64,000 bases of DNA from JAICYJ01 sp963766445 (GCA_963766445.1 CAVXZW010000022.1:1-64000), one strand, 5' to 3'. Shown: positions 46,618 to 59,402, counted from the first letter of the stretch. Translations and numbers: made by a program. The notes: a model not told the origin generated them from the sequence alone.

Positions 46618-47285
46618 GGGTCGGCGTGGTCAGCTACCCCGGGGCCTGCGATGACCGCGATGCGATGCACGCGGTCGCGCTGATGGGCGCGGAGCCGGTG
46701 CGGCTCTGGCACGCCGATCCCGACCTGGGCGGCGTGGACGCCGTGATCATCCCCGGCGGTTTCAGCTACGGCGACTACCTGCGGCCGGGCGCCCTGGCGG
46801 CGCTGTCGCCGGTGATGCAGGGCGTGCGCGCCCACGCCGCCGCCGGCCGGCCGGTGCTGGGCATCTGCAACGGTTTCCAGGTGCTGACCGAGGCCGGCCT
46901 GGTGCCGGGTGTGCTGCGGCCGAACGCCAGCCTCAAGTTCCGGTGCCACGACGTGGCGCTCGCGGTCGAGCGCGAGTCGCCCTGGCTGCCGGGCTGCTCC
47001 GAGGGCGACGAGCTGACGATCCCGATGAAGCACCACGACGGCTGCTGGTTCGCCGACGCGGCGCAGGTGGCCGAGCTGGAGGCCCGCGGCCAGGTGCTGC
47101 TGCGCTACCGCGACAACCCCAACGGCTCGGTCGGCTCGGTGGCCTGCGTGACCAACGCCGAGGGCAACGTGGCGGCGCTGATGCCGCACCCCGAGCACGC
47201 GGTCGAGCAGCTGGTGGGCTCGACCGACGGCCGCGTGCTGCTGCAGGGGTTACTCGACCTGGCCGGCGTCCCCGCGCCGGCCTGA
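46614..47285 (+). CDS. purQ: FGAM synthase glutaminase subunit
   Basis: 223-residue class I amidotransferase feeding ammonia to PurL. Nucleophile Cys in GICNGFQVL and the His-Glu pair in MPHPEHAVE. Its last 36 bases overlap the convergent LtrA-like gene. purL lies 2.8 kb further right, after three unrelated genes. Confidence 0.95.
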   Translation: MRVGVVSYPGACDDRDAMHAVALMGAEPVRLWHADPDLGGVDAVIIPGGFSYGDYLRPGALAALSPVMQGVRAHAAAGRPVLGICNGFQVLTEAGLVPGVLRPNASLKFRCHDVALAVERESPWLPGCSEGDELTIPMKHHDGCWFADAAQVAELEARGQVLLRYRDNPNGSVGSVACVTNAEGNVAALMPHPEHAVEQLVGSTDGRVLLQGLLDLAGVPAPA

Positions 47286-48374
47286 TCGGCCCTCGAGCGC
47301 GAACCCGGCTGCCAGCACGGCCGCCAGCAGCGTCTCCTGCGCGACGTTCGACACGAACATGCCTGCCGGAACCGTGGCCAGGGCGGCGACGGCGATGGCC
47401 AGCCGTCCGCGGCTGATCGCGATGCCCATGTAGGCACGCGAGATCTGGTCGGCGACCAGGAACAGGGCGGCGCCCGCGCCCAGGTACAGCGCGCGCACGG
47501 TGTCCGTCGAGCTGTCGGGATGCGCGATCGCGTGGTGCAGCCCGGCGGCCACCGCCACCACCGCGCCCAGCAGCGCCGCGAACACCAGGCCGAACGGGCG
47601 CACTCCCACCAGGTAGCGGCCGTCCGCGACCGCCCGGATGAAGGCCGCCACGCGCAGCTCGTCGTCGTGGTCGCCGAAGTACGCCCACCACAGACCGGCG
47701 CTGATCGCCATCCCCAGCGCCACGGTGCTGATCGTGCCCGCGTCGATGGTGTGGGCGCTCGCGCCGATCGCGATCGCCACCACCGACTCGCCGATCGCCA
47801 CCAGCACCACGAGCGCATGGCGCTCCACGAAGTGCTTGGCACCGAGCAGGTGGCTCTGGTCCGCGATCAGGTACGGCGACGTCCAGGCAGCGGCCGCCGT
47901 CAGCGCCCACAGCGCGTACTGCCAGCCTCCGCCCAGCGCCCCGCCGGCCACGATCAGCAGCGCGAACGCCACGTTGACCGGGAAGAAGCCGCGGTAGATC
48001 GTGGACAGCCGCACCTGCGTCGAGACCGTGAACAGCCCGCCGTGGACGATCACGACCAGCAGGTAGGCGAGGCCGAACGCCAGCCCCTCGCCCTCGAAGG
48101 CGCGTGGGATCGCGAGCGCAAGCACCAGGTAGCTGATCATCCCGGCCACCATCGCCAGCCGCCGGGCGGTGCGGTCGGGCGGCACCAGGTTCGTGAGCCA
48201 GGCGTAGCCGCCGTACATCCACCACACGATCGCGAGCATCAGCGCCGCCTGTGCGACGCCGGTTGCCGATGGCCGGTGCTCGAGCACGGTCGTGAACTGA
48301 GTGATCGTGACCACGAAGACGAGGTCGAAGAACAGCTCCAGGCGCGAGACCTCGGTGACCGGTGTGACGCTCAC
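47250..48374 (-). CDS. LtrA-family (low temperature requirement A) membrane protein
   Basis: 374 residues, about 11 membrane helices. The N-terminal RLELFFDLVFVVTITQFTTVL and the central RHALVVLVAIGESVVAIAIG identify PF06772-type LtrA proteins. GTG start overlapping the stop of the gene upstream (GTGA). Biochemical role of the family is not established. It splits the purine cluster together with its partner. Confidence 0.82.
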   Translation of the reverse strand: MSVTPVTEVSRLELFFDLVFVVTITQFTTVLEHRPSATGVAQAALMLAIVWWMYGGYAWLTNLVPPDRTARRLAMVAGMISYLVLALAIPRAFEGEGLAFGLAYLLVVIVHGGLFTVSTQVRLSTIYRGFFPVNVAFALLIVAGGALGGGWQYALWALTAAAAWTSPYLIADQSHLLGAKHFVERHALVVLVAIGESVVAIAIGASAHTIDAGTISTVALGMAISAGLWWAYFGDHDDELRVAAFIRAVADGRYLVGVRPFGLVFAALLGAVVAVAAGLHHAIAHPDSSTDTVRALYLGAGAALFLVADQISRAYMGIAISRGRLAIAVAALATVPAGMFVSNVAQETLLAAVLAAGFALEGRSGRRGDAGQVE

Positions 48375-49498
48375 GGCCCCTCGGGCTGCGCGGCCAGCGC
48401 CGCCAGCGCGCCCAGCAGCACCAGCGGCGGGAACGACCAGGTGAAGTCGTAGAGGCCGGACAGCGCGACCGCGGTCGCGGCCACGCCGAATGCGATCCGG
48501 CCGGGGTCGCGCGGAGGACAGTGCCGGAACTCCCGCGACCAGCATCGCCAGCAGTGCCAGTGCGGTGCCGGCCGCCGCGATCAGGCCGGCCTCGACCGCC
48601 TGCTCCAGCACCGCGTCGTGCGCCAGGCTGACGTGGTCTGCGGCCAGCGCGAAGCCCGGCTTCGGGGCCACGTAGATCTGGCGGAACTGCCCCGGCCCGT
48701 ATCCCAGCAGGGGCCGCCTGAGCGCCGCGTCCCAGGCGGCGTGCCAGACGTCGGTGCGGGTCGAGAGCGCGCCGTGGCGGAGGTGCCGCTCGAGGGCGGA
48801 ACGGCTCGGGTGCGAGACGGCCAGCGCCAGCAGCGCGCAGGCCGCCGCCGCGGCGACCACCGGCCAGATCGCCCGCCTCAGCCCCGGCACCCGCACCGCG
48901 AACAGCGCCAGCACCGCCACCGTCTCCAGCCAGGTGACGCGGTCGAACGTGGCCACGGCCGCCGCCGTCAGCACCGCTCCGCTGACGACGGTCGGTCAGG
49001 CGGTCGAGCCGCCCGGCGGCGTGCAGCGCCAGCGCGAACGCCAGCGCGCAGACGCAGAACAGGCCCAGCGCCGGCGGGTACTCGAAGGTGCCGCCTGCGC
49101 GCCAGACGCCCGCGATCCGCTCGGCCAGCGGCGGGCTGCGCAGGGCCAGTCCGGCCAGCCCGGCCGTGGCGGTCGCCAGCCCCAGCGCCAGCACGATCAG
49201 CGGCAGCGACCGCACCAGCGCCGGCCGTGCCGCCGCGCCCAGCACCACCAGCAGCGGAAGCGCGGTCGCCGCCAGCGCCGCCGCCGTTGAGCTGTCCCCG
49301 CGATTCCAGGCCAGCGATGCCAGGTTCGCCAGGGCCACCGCCGTCAGCCCGCCCACGAGCGCGACATCCACGGCTTCGCGGCCGCGGCCGGAACCAGGCC
49401 ACGCCCGCGACCGCGATCGCCGCGATCGCCAGCTGGCCGCCGCGGGTGAAGCCGCCGTGCCAGAGCGCGACCCCGAAAGCGGGAGCGATGACCACCAC
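48371..49498 (-). CDS. O-antigen ligase/polymerase-like membrane protein (frameshifted)
   Basis: About 374 residues with 10 or so hydrophobic segments and a loop like the Wzy_C domain (LSTRTDVWHAAWDAALRRPLLGYGPGQF, then AHDAVLEQAVEAGL). It would join or polymerise surface glycans. Extra bases near 49387, 48995 and 48519 break the frame; each lies beside a third codon position and the corrected protein is continuous. The GTG at 49498 is the likely start. It is translationally coupled to the LtrA-like gene. Confidence 0.65.
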
Positions 49499-49571
49499 AA
49501 TGGGTGACCACCCAGGCACCTGCGGATGCCGATGAGATGTCTGTCCGCTCTCTGTCTTTGGGGGTCTCTTG

Positions 49572-50044
49572 ATGTCCATCTCTCGCTGGATCGTGGTCGT
49601 GCCCGTGCTCGTCGGGTTGGCGGTAACGGGCTCCGCGGTAGCGCGCATGATGCCTAGGGAAACGGTTCGAGACACGGTCTACCAGACCTGTCAGCACAAC
49701 GGCGTGCATTTCAACAAGCAGGGCCACGCCAACTGCGGCCTGCACAAGGGCTGGTCGGACGATCCGACCACGCAGGCCGGTGACGAGTCCGGCTCGCAGA
49801 CCGGCGATCAGCCGACCACCGAGTCCGGCGGCGGCGGCAGCGCCGGCCACGCGCCCAAGCACGGCGACCAGGCCGGCCATGGCAAGGGCCACGGCCACCA
49901 CGGCGCCACCACGCCGGGGCGGGTCGTCGGGCCACGGACGGCGGCAAGGCAAGCACGCACGGCGGCGGCCACGGCCACTCAACGACGCACGGCGGCGGCC
50001 ACGGCCACGCCGGCGGGCAGGGCCACAGCCACAAGCAGGGCTAG
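49572..50044 (+). CDS. Secreted or anchored His/Gly-rich protein
   Basis: About 156 residues. An N-terminal membrane segment or signal (RWIVVVPVLVGLAVTGSAVA), a small Cys-containing region (YQTCQHNGVHF ... NCGLHKGW), then a Ser/Gly/Asp linker and a tail of THGGGHGH repeats, ending GHSHKQG. Extra bases near 49920 and 49938 scramble the frame; corrected, the His repeats run to the TAG at 50042. His-rich tails bind Ni, Zn or Cu, so metal buffering outside the cell is a fair guess. No family recognised. Confidence 0.6.
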
Positions 50045-50106
50045 GCCGGTAACAGGCGGGTCGGTGGCCGCTGTCGCGTGCCATCGACCCGCTCCGGTAC
50101 CATGCA

Positions 50107-52283
<2,177 letters not shown>

Positions 52284-52284
<1 letters not shown>

Positions 52285-53705
52285 TGTGCGGCGTGTTCGG
52301 CATCTACGATCCGCTCGGCGCGCCCGACCGTGACGTCGCCCGGCTGACCTTCTTCGGCCTCTACGCGCTCCAGCACCGCGGCCAGGAGAGCGCCGGCATC
52401 GCCGTCTCTGACGGCGGCCGGGTGGTCGCCATGAAGGACATGGGCCTGGTCAGCCAGGTGTTCGACGAGCCCAAGCTGTCGGCGCTGCAGGGCCGCATGG
52501 CGATCGGCCACGCCCGCTATTCGACCACCGGTTCCACGGCGTGGCGCAACGCGCAGCCGGTCGTGCAGCACGCACCCGGCCGCACCGTCGCGCTCGGCCA
52601 CAACGGCAACCTCACGAACACGACCGCGCTGCGAGACGAGCTGCGTGGCAACCGGGTGCGGCTCCAGTCCACATCGGACACGGAGGTGATCGCGGCCCTG
52701 ATCGCGCGGCACCCGTCCCCGCGGCTGGACGACGCGATCGCGGACACCATGGGCCGGATCGAGGGCGCGTTCGCGGCGGTGCTGCTGACCGAGGACGCCG
52801 TGGCCGGCTTCCGCGATCCCGACGGCATCCGCCCGCTGGTCGTCGGCCGCCTCGACGACGCGTTCGTACTCGCCTCCGAGACCTGCGCGCTGGACATCAT
52901 CGGCGCCCGGGTGGAGCGCGAGCTGAACCCAGGAGAGCTGGTCGTGATCGACGCCGACGGGCCCCGCTACAGGCAGGCCGTCGAGCCCCGCTCCGCGTCG
53001 TTGTGCATCTTCGAGTTCATCTACTTCGCCCGGCCCGACTCCGAGATGCAGGGCCAGGGGCTGCACGAGGTGCGCGGCCGGATGGGCGAGCAGCTGGCGC
53101 TGGAGGCACCGGTCGAGGCCGACGTCGTGATACCGGTGCCCGACTCCGGCACGCCCGCCGCCATCGGATACGCCCGCGCCAGCGGCATCCCGTTCGGCGA
53201 GGGCCTGGTCAAGAACCGCTACGTCGGCCGCACCTTCATCCAGCCCGACCAGGGCCTGCGTGAGCGCGGCGTCAAGCTCAAGTTCAACGTGCTGCCCTCC
53301 ATGCTACGCGGCAAGCGCGTGGTGGTCGTGGACGACTCGATCGTACGCGGGTCGACGACGCGCAAGCTGGTGCAGATGCTGTTCGAGGCGGGCGCCACCG
53401 AGGTGCACCTGCGAGTCAGCTCGCCGCCGATCATCTCTCCCTGCTTCTACGGTATCGACATGGCCGACCAGAACGAGCTGATCGCCTCCGGGCGCACCGT
53501 CGAGCAGGTGCGGGAGCGGCTGGGCGCGACATCGCTGGCGTACCTGTCGCTGGACGGGCTGCAGGCGTCCACCACCCAGCCCAGCGAGCGCTTCTGCCGG
53601 GCCTGCCTGACCGGCGAGTATCCGACCGAGATCCCCGGCGACATGCGAAACGCCAAGCTGCGGTTCGAGGAGCTGGCAGCGGCCGAGGCCGCGGCCGCTC
53701 GATGA
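52284..53705 (+). CDS. purF: Amidophosphoribosyltransferase
   Basis: 473 residues; first committed step of purine synthesis. MCGVFGIYD puts the nucleophile Cys at position 2 without a propeptide. PRPP site VVVVDDSIVRGSTT. Cys in SLCIFEF, ISPCFYG and CRACL match the four ligands of the [4Fe-4S] cluster in the Bacillus-type enzyme, implying oxygen sensitivity. Intact. Confidence 0.96.
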
Positions 53706-54727
53706 GCGGCGAGGCGCCGCTCACCTACGGCGACGCCGGCGTCAGCCTCCAGGCGGCCGACGAGGTGGTGCGCCGCATCTCCGCCGCCGTGTCCTCGACG
53801 CACACGAAGGACGTGCTGGGGAGTCTGGGGGGCTTCTCCGGCCTGTACACACCCAGCGTCGGCGACCCCGCGATCGCCGCCGGCTGCGACGGAGTCGGCA
53901 CCAAGATCCTGCTCGGTGCGGCGGTCGGGCGGCTGCACGGGCTTGGCATCGACCTGGTCGCGATGAGCGTGAACGATGTGATCACCACCGGGGCGCGGCC
54001 GGCGTTCTTCCTGGACGTGATCACCTGCGGGCGGATCCAGCCGGACCGGATCGCGGAGCTGGTCGAGGGCATTGCCGCCGGATGCCGCGATGCCGGCTGC
54101 GCGCTGCTAGGCGGCGAAACCGCGGAGCACCCCGACATGATGGAGCCGGACGAGTTCGACATGGCCGGGTTCGCGGTCGCCGTCGGCGAGCGCCGCGACC
54201 TGATCGGCGGGGCCCGTGCCACGGTCGGCGATGCGGTGATCGGCCTGGCCTCGAGCGGCCCGCACTCGAACGGGTTCTCGCTGGTGCGGCGCCTGCTGGA
54301 CCGCGCCGGCGTCTCCGTCGACGACACCCCCTCCGAGCTGGGCGGCGCGTCGGTGGCCGACGCGCTGCTGGAGCCGACCCGCATCTACGCCCGCGCCGTC
54401 CGGTTGCTGACCGCCACCCTCGACGTGCGCGCGATGGCCCACATCACCGGCGGCGGCATCCTCGGCAACCTGGGCCGGCCGCTGCCCGCCGGGCTCGGCG
54501 CCGAGATCGACCTGTCCAGCTGGGAACGCCCTGCGGTGTTCACCTGGCTGGCGTCGCTGGGCGTGGACGAGGACGAGATGCGGCGGGTATTCAATCTCGG
54601 CCTCGGCTACGCGGTGGTGGTCGCGGACGAGTCGACCGAGCTGGCGCTGCAGACGCTGGAGCAGGCGGGCGAACGGGCCTGGCTGGCCGGCCACCTGGTC
54701 GAGGGCGACGGAGTCATCCTGCGGTGA
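53702..54727 (+). CDS. purM: Phosphoribosylformylglycinamidine cyclo-ligase (AIR synthetase)
   Basis: 341 residues. CDGVGTKILLGAAVG, LVAMSVNDVITTGARPAFFLD and ALLGGETAEHPDMM are the conserved ATP/substrate segments. ATGA overlaps with purF and GTGA with purN. Confidence 0.95.
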   Translation: MSGEAPLTYGDAGVSLQAADEVVRRISAAVSSTHTKDVLGSLGGFSGLYTPSVGDPAIAAGCDGVGTKILLGAAVGRLHGLGIDLVAMSVNDVITTGARPAFFLDVITCGRIQPDRIAELVEGIAAGCRDAGCALLGGETAEHPDMMEPDEFDMAGFAVAVGERRDLIGGARATVGDAVIGLASSGPHSNGFSLVRRLLDRAGVSVDDTPSELGGASVADALLEPTRIYARAVRLLTATLDVRAMAHITGGGILGNLGRPLPAGLGAEIDLSSWERPAVFTWLASLGVDEDEMRRVFNLGLGYAVVVADESTELALQTLEQAGERAWLAGHLVEGDGVILR

Positions 54728-55305
54728 GGGTGGGCGTCCTCATTTCGGGGACGGGCAGCAACCTGCAGGCGCTGATCGACGACGACGCCATCGAGGTCGC
54801 CTGCGTCGTCTCCGACCGGGCGCAGGCGCCGGGACTGGAGCGGGCGGCGCGGGCCGGCGTAGAGTCGCTGGTGACGGCCGACGAGGCGGAGACGGCTGCT
54901 TTCCTGGATCGGCACGAAGTGGGGCTGGTCGTGCTCGCCGGCTACATGCGGATCCTGTCTGGCGAGTTCGTGCACCGCTTCTCCGGCCGCATCATGAACG
55001 TGCACCCGTCGCTGCTTCCTGCGTTCCCGGGCGCGCACGCGGTCGCGGACGCCGTGGAGCACGGCGTGCGCGTGACCGGCGTCACGGTGCACCTGGTGGA
55101 CGACGGGCACGTGGCCGCCGACAGCGGGCCGATCATTCTGCAGGAGGCGCTGGCGGTCTCGTATGATGACCGCGCCGAGGACGTGACCGAGCGGCTGCAC
55201 GAGATCGAACATCGGTTGCTGCCACGGGCTGTGCGGCTGTTCTCTGCCGGCGGGATCGAGGTCGTCGGCCGGCGTGTGCGCGTGAAGGACGAGCATCTGG
55301 CATGA
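54724..55305 (+). CDS. purN: Phosphoribosylglycinamide formyltransferase
   Basis: 193 residues; uses 10-formyl-THF. GTG start giving VRVGVLISGTGSNLQAL. Catalytic Asn-His-Asp appear in RIMNVHPSLLPAFPG and the DDGHVAADSGPII segment. Overlaps purH. A user of the formyl-THF that Fhs/FchA could provide. Confidence 0.95.
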   Translation: MRVGVLISGTGSNLQALIDDDAIEVACVVSDRAQAPGLERAARAGVESLVTADEAETAAFLDRHEVGLVVLAGYMRILSGEFVHRFSGRIMNVHPSLLPAFPGAHAVADAVEHGVRVTGVTVHLVDDGHVAADSGPIILQEALAVSYDDRAEDVTERLHEIEHRLLPRAVRLFSAGGIEVVGRRVRVKDEHLA

Positions 55306-56840
55306 CCATCAAACGAGCCCTGATTTCGGTGAGCGACAAGAACGGCCTGGCGGGGTTCGCCGCCGGCTTGCATGAGCTCGGCGTGGAGCTGATCTCCACC
55401 GCCGGCACCGAGAGCTTCCTGACCGACGCCGGGCTGCCCGTCACCTCGGTCGAGCAGCTGACCGGATCCGCGGAGATGCTGGGTGGCCGCGTCAAGACGC
55501 TGCACCCGCACATCCATGCCGCGATCCTGGCCCGGCGCAACCATGAGGAGGACATGGCATCGCTCGAGCGCGAGGGGATCGTGCCGATCGACCTGGTCGT
55601 CTGCAACCTGTACCCGTTCCGGCAGGTAGCCCGGCGCCGCGGGGTGACCGAGCCCGAGGTGATCGCGAACATCGACGTCGGCGGGCCGGCGATGGTGCGT
55701 GCCGCGGCCAAGAACTTCGATTCGGTGGCGGTGGTGACCGACCCGGAGCGCTACGGGTTCCTGCTGGACGAGCTGCGCACCGGCGACGGCGACCTGTCCG
55801 ACGAGACCCGCCGCGAGCTTGCGGCCGAGGCCTTCGCGCACACGGCCGGGTACGACGCGGCCATCTCGGAGTGGTTCAGCGAGACCGAGCCGTTCGCCGA
55901 CCGGATCGTGCTCGACCTGGCCAAGGCGGCCGACCTGCCCTACGGCGAGAACCCGCACCAGCGCGCCGCGTACTACGTCGAAGTGGGAGCCCGCCGCCAT
56001 CTGCTGTCGATGATCGAGCAGCTGGGCGGGCCGCCGCTCACGTTCAACAACCTGCTTGACCTGCAGGCCGCGCGCTCGATCGCCGCGTCGTTCCAGCTGC
56101 CCGCCTGCGCCATCATCAAGCATGCGACGCCCTGCGGCGTGGCGGTCGGGGCCACGATCGAGGAGGCCTACGAGCGGGCTCTGGACTCCGATACCGTGGC
56201 CGCGTTCGGCGGCGTGATCGCCGTCAACCGGCAGGTCTCGGCCGAGCTCGGGGAGCGGCTGGCCGAGCAGGTCGTGCACGTGCTGTTCGCGCCGTCGTAC
56301 GAGCCCGAGGCGGTGGAAGCGCTGCGCCAGAAGCCGACGCTGCGGATCCTCGAGGACCGTGAGCGGCGCAAGGCCAGCCCGGGCGAGCGCGACCTGAGAC
56401 GCGTGCTGGGCGGCGTGCTGATGCAGGACCGCGACACCGAAACCGAGGACAGGGAATCCATGCAGGTGGTGTCGGTGGCCGCGCCGAGCGAGCAGGAGTG
56501 GGGCGACCTGCAGTTCGCATGGCGGGTCTGCAAGTTCGTGCGCTCGAACGCGATCGTGATCGCGCGCGACCTGGCCACGGTCGGCATCGGCGGCGGGGAC
56601 GTCAGCCGGGTGGACGCGGTGCGGCTGGCGGTGGAGAAGGCGGGCGGGCGCAACCAGGGCGCGGTGCTGGCTTCGGACGCGTTCTTCCCGTTCGACGACG
56701 GGCCGCGCACGGCGGTGGCGGCGGGCGTACGCGCGATCATCCAGCCGGGTGGCTCCAAGCGCGACGACGAGGTGATCGCGGCTGCCGACGAGGCCGGCAT
56801 CGCGATGGTCTTCACCGGGCGACGGCACTTTCTCCACTGA
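55302..56840 (+). CDS. purH: AICAR transformylase/IMP cyclohydrolase
   Basis: 512-residue bifunctional enzyme for the last two steps to IMP. N-terminal cyclohydrolase (LISVSDKNGLAGF, LGGRVKTLHPHIHAAIL) and C-terminal transformylase (ACAIIKHATPCGVAVG, SDAFFPFDDGPRTA, IIQPGGSKRDDEVI). Last gene of the purine run; its 3' end overlaps a convergent gene slightly. Confidence 0.96.
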   Translation: MTIKRALISVSDKNGLAGFAAGLHELGVELISTAGTESFLTDAGLPVTSVEQLTGSAEMLGGRVKTLHPHIHAAILARRNHEEDMASLEREGIVPIDLVVCNLYPFRQVARRRGVTEPEVIANIDVGGPAMVRAAAKNFDSVAVVTDPERYGFLLDELRTGDGDLSDETRRELAAEAFAHTAGYDAAISEWFSETEPFADRIVLDLAKAADLPYGENPHQRAAYYVEVGARRHLLSMIEQLGGPPLTFNNLLDLQAARSIAASFQLPACAIIKHATPCGVAVGATIEEAYERALDSDTVAAFGGVIAVNRQVSAELGERLAEQVVHVLFAPSYEPEAVEALRQKPTLRILEDRERRKASPGERDLRRVLGGVLMQDRDTETEDRESMQVVSVAAPSEQEWGDLQFAWRVCKFVRSNAIVIARDLATVGIGGGDVSRVDAVRLAVEKAGGRNQGAVLASDAFFPFDDGPRTAVAAGVRAIIQPGGSKRDDEVIAAADEAGIAMVFTGRRHFLH

Positions 56841-57478
56841 AGGATGAACGCTGCCAAGTCGAGACACTACCTTGAGTCGAGCGCTTCCGCCACCGCTTCT
56901 CCACCGGGATCACGAACTTCATGCCGGTGTGCGTGGCCGAGATGCGCGCGATCTTGATGTCGTGCATGCCGGCGCCGCGGCCGGCCGCGATCACCATCGC
57001 CTCGGTCAGGTCGTCGCGGCCCTTGGGCCGGATCACCCAGATCGCGCCGTCGCGGGCGATCTGGTCGCGGAGCGAGGCGATCTGCTCGAGCGCGGCAGGC
57101 GTCTCGGCCGCCAGGAACACGACGTCCGCCTCGCGGTCGGCGACCAGGTGCCCGGCTCCCACCAGCCCGGCATCCGCGGCGCCCACCAGCCGCACCCGCT
57201 GCCCGGCTTTCACGCCCAGCTTGTCGGCCAGCGTCTTGGGGTTCGCGATGTCGGCCGCCCACTTCGCAGCCTCCCGCTCGCCCAGCCGAAGCGTCAGCGC
57301 CCCGCCGTCGTAGACCACCTCGAGCGCGTCACCGGCCGACCGTGGCCGACCGGATCCCCGCTCGCGGCACGGTCAGCCGGAACGGTGAGCGCACGATCAG
57401 CTCGTCGGTCTCGAGCAGCGCCTTGGCCTCGGCCTGCTGGCCGTCGTGGCTCACCGCGCAGCGGGCCTCGCGTCCCAT
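56812..57478 (-). CDS. DUF3052-like protein with N-terminal extension
   Basis: About 221 residues. The core (LADKLGVKAGQRVRLVGAADAG, DVVFLAAETPAALEQIASLR, AIWVIRPKG) resembles DUF3052 proteins, which look like degraded methyltransferase folds. An extra base near 57345 splits the N-terminal 45 residues (VSHDGQQAEAKALLETDELIVRS, a separate beta-rich part) from the core. The reading continues to 56812 inside purH; another frame would stop at 56867. Function unknown. Confidence 0.55.
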
Positions 57479-57487
57479 CCGCGGATG

Positions 57488-58329
57488 CTAGCCAGATCGC
57501 TTGAGACGGCCATGTTGCTTCGCGTAGCGCTCGCCGCGCCGGAACACCGCCAGGCCCAGCGGCACGGCGATGCCGCCGATCACGAGCAGCGGCCAGATGT
57601 CGGGCCACATCTGCGACACGCTGTCGCCGTCCAGGATCGCGTTGCGGCAGCCCTCGAGCGTGTAGGTCGCCGGCGAGATCACCGACAGCCACTGCATCCA
57701 GTCGGGCAGCACGGTGACCGGGTAGTAGACCCCCGACACCACCAGCAGCAGCCCCTGGGCGATGAAGCCCAGCTGCGTGCCCTTCTCGGGCGAGATCAGC
57801 GGCAGCACCGCCGTCATCATGCCGATGCCGATGAACGACACCGAGCTGATCAGCAGCACCAGGGCGGCGGCTGGCGAAGTCGGCGTTGCCGAAGCTGATG
57901 CTCAGGAACGCCGCCACGACCGCGAACAGCAGCGCGGTTCGCAGCACGCCGTAGATGACGGCGAAGGCGCCCATCCCCAGCAGGTGCGACGCGCGTGAGA
58001 TCGGCGCCATGAACGTGTACTCGATGGTTCCCTCCCATCGCTCCCAGGCCACCGTCTCGGTCACGACCTCGAAGATCAGGCCCAGGTACGACCAGATCAC
58101 GGCGCCGATCAGGAGCACGATGGTCGTGCGGTTCACGTCCAGGTGGCCACCGCCGGCCTCGATGCCCTGTCGCGATGAACACGATCGTGAGCGTGTTTGC
58201 GACCGTGTACAGGAACCAGGCCAGCTCCCACCAGGCGAATCGCTTGATCAGGTACATGTTGCGCTCGACGATGCCGGCGAAGCCGATCAGCTCACGTCGC
58301 AGCGCGCCTCCCTGTTCCGGGCGGATCAT
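57488..58329 (-). CDS. ABC-2 type transporter permease
   Basis: About 279 residues with six hydrophobic segments (FFAVVAAF-type helices, GFIAQGLLLVVSGVYYPVTVLP in the fifth region), the ABC-2 exporter layout. Extra bases near 58167 and 57875 shift the frame; corrected, it reads ATGIEAGGGHLDVNRTT and NADFAAAALVLLISS. ATG overlaps the stop of the ATPase gene. Substrate unknown; lipid, polysaccharide or drug export are usual. Confidence 0.8.
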
Positions 58330-59147
58330 GCCGGTACCCCCCTTCGGCTCTCCTCGTCCTCGTCCTCGAACGAGCGGCCGGTTGCATTCAGGAACGCCTG
58401 CTCGAGCGTGTCGGCGTGGTAGCGCTGCCGGATCTCTTCGGCGCTCTCCAGGCACAGCAGCTCGCCCCGGTGCAGGATGCCGATCCGGTCGGCCAGCGCC
58501 TCGGCCTCGGCCATGTCGTGCGTGCACAGAAGGATGGTGGAGTCATGGTGCTCGCGCATCTGGCGGATGAAGTCCTGCACCTCGAGCTTGCTGCGCGGGT
58601 CGAGGCCGGTGGTGGGCTCGTCCAGGAGCAGCAGCACGGGCGCGGTCAGGAGCGCCCGCGCCAGGGCGATCTTCTGCTGCATCCCGCGCGACAGGTCCTC
58701 CATCGGCTCGTGCCCGCGCTCCGGCGGGAACCCGACCAGCGCCAGGATCTCGGGGATGCGGGCGCGCGTCTCGCGCGGCCCCATGCCGTAGAAGCGGGCC
58801 GAGTAGCTGAGGTTCTCCATCGGCGACATGCGCTTGAAGAACGACGCCTCGACCGAGACGCGGTTGACCAGGCGCTGGACGCTGCGCGGCTTGTCGAACA
58901 CGTCGATGCCGAACACGTGGGCGCTGCCGCCGTCGTTGATCAGAAGCGTCGACAGCAGCCGCACCAGCGTCGACTTGCCGGACCCGTTCTGGCCGAGGAT
59001 GGCCAGGCACTCGCCCCGCTGCATCGTGAAGGTGAGCCCCTGAAGGGCGGCGACGCGACGCCTGCGGCCGCGCTTGCGCGAGCCGCCGTCACGGCGGATG
59101 AACTCCTTGCGCAGGTTGTGGACTTGGACAGCCGGAACGGCGGACAC
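58326..59147 (-). CDS. ABC transporter ATP-binding protein
   Basis: 273 residues, partner of the permease after it. Walker A GQNGSGKST, signature LSRGMQQK (a variant of LSGGQ common in ABC-2 exporters), Walker B VLLLLDEP, and the switch His in LCTHDMAEAEAL. GTG start. A Lys/Arg-rich insert (RRDGGSRKRGRRRR) sits before the first strand. Confidence 0.92.
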   Translation of the reverse strand: MSAVPAVQVHNLRKEFIRRDGGSRKRGRRRRVAALQGLTFTMQRGECLAILGQNGSGKSTLVRLLSTLLINDGGSAHVFGIDVFDKPRSVQRLVNRVSVEASFFKRMSPMENLSYSARFYGMGPRETRARIPEILALVGFPPERGHEPMEDLSRGMQQKIALARALLTAPVLLLLDEPTTGLDPRSKLEVQDFIRQMREHHDSTILLCTHDMAEAEALADRIGILHRGELLCLESAEEIRQRYHADTLEQAFLNATGRSFEDEDEESRRGVPA

Positions 59148-59327
59148 GGTGGATACCTCATCGGTTACGCGGGTGGGCTCGTTGCGACGCCCCGAAGGGC
59201 GGACGAGCAGGACGCGTTTGGATTGGGCGGCGGCGCGGGCGCGCCGGATGTTCTCGGCGCGACCACCGATCGTAGCACGGCCGCAGCCCCGTCTGCTGCC
59301 CGCGTTTCACGCAGTCGATCCGCGATA

Positions 59328-59373
59328 TTGACATCGGGTGGCACGAGGTGGAAGATGCGCCGTCATCTTCCAC
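59328..59373 (+). promoter_or_regulatory. TTGACA -35 and 10-base operator palindrome of permease 3
   Basis: TTGACA at 59328-59333; the inverted repeat GTGGAAGATG-CGCCGT-CATCTTCCAC at 59348-59373 covers the place of the -10. It lies 29 bases before the permease start. A repressor bound there would block the promoter. The rest of the 255-base gap (59148-59402) shows no gene. Confidence 0.6.
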
Positions 59374-59402
59374 TAAGGGCTTGATCTGAGAAAGGGGTAC
59401 GC

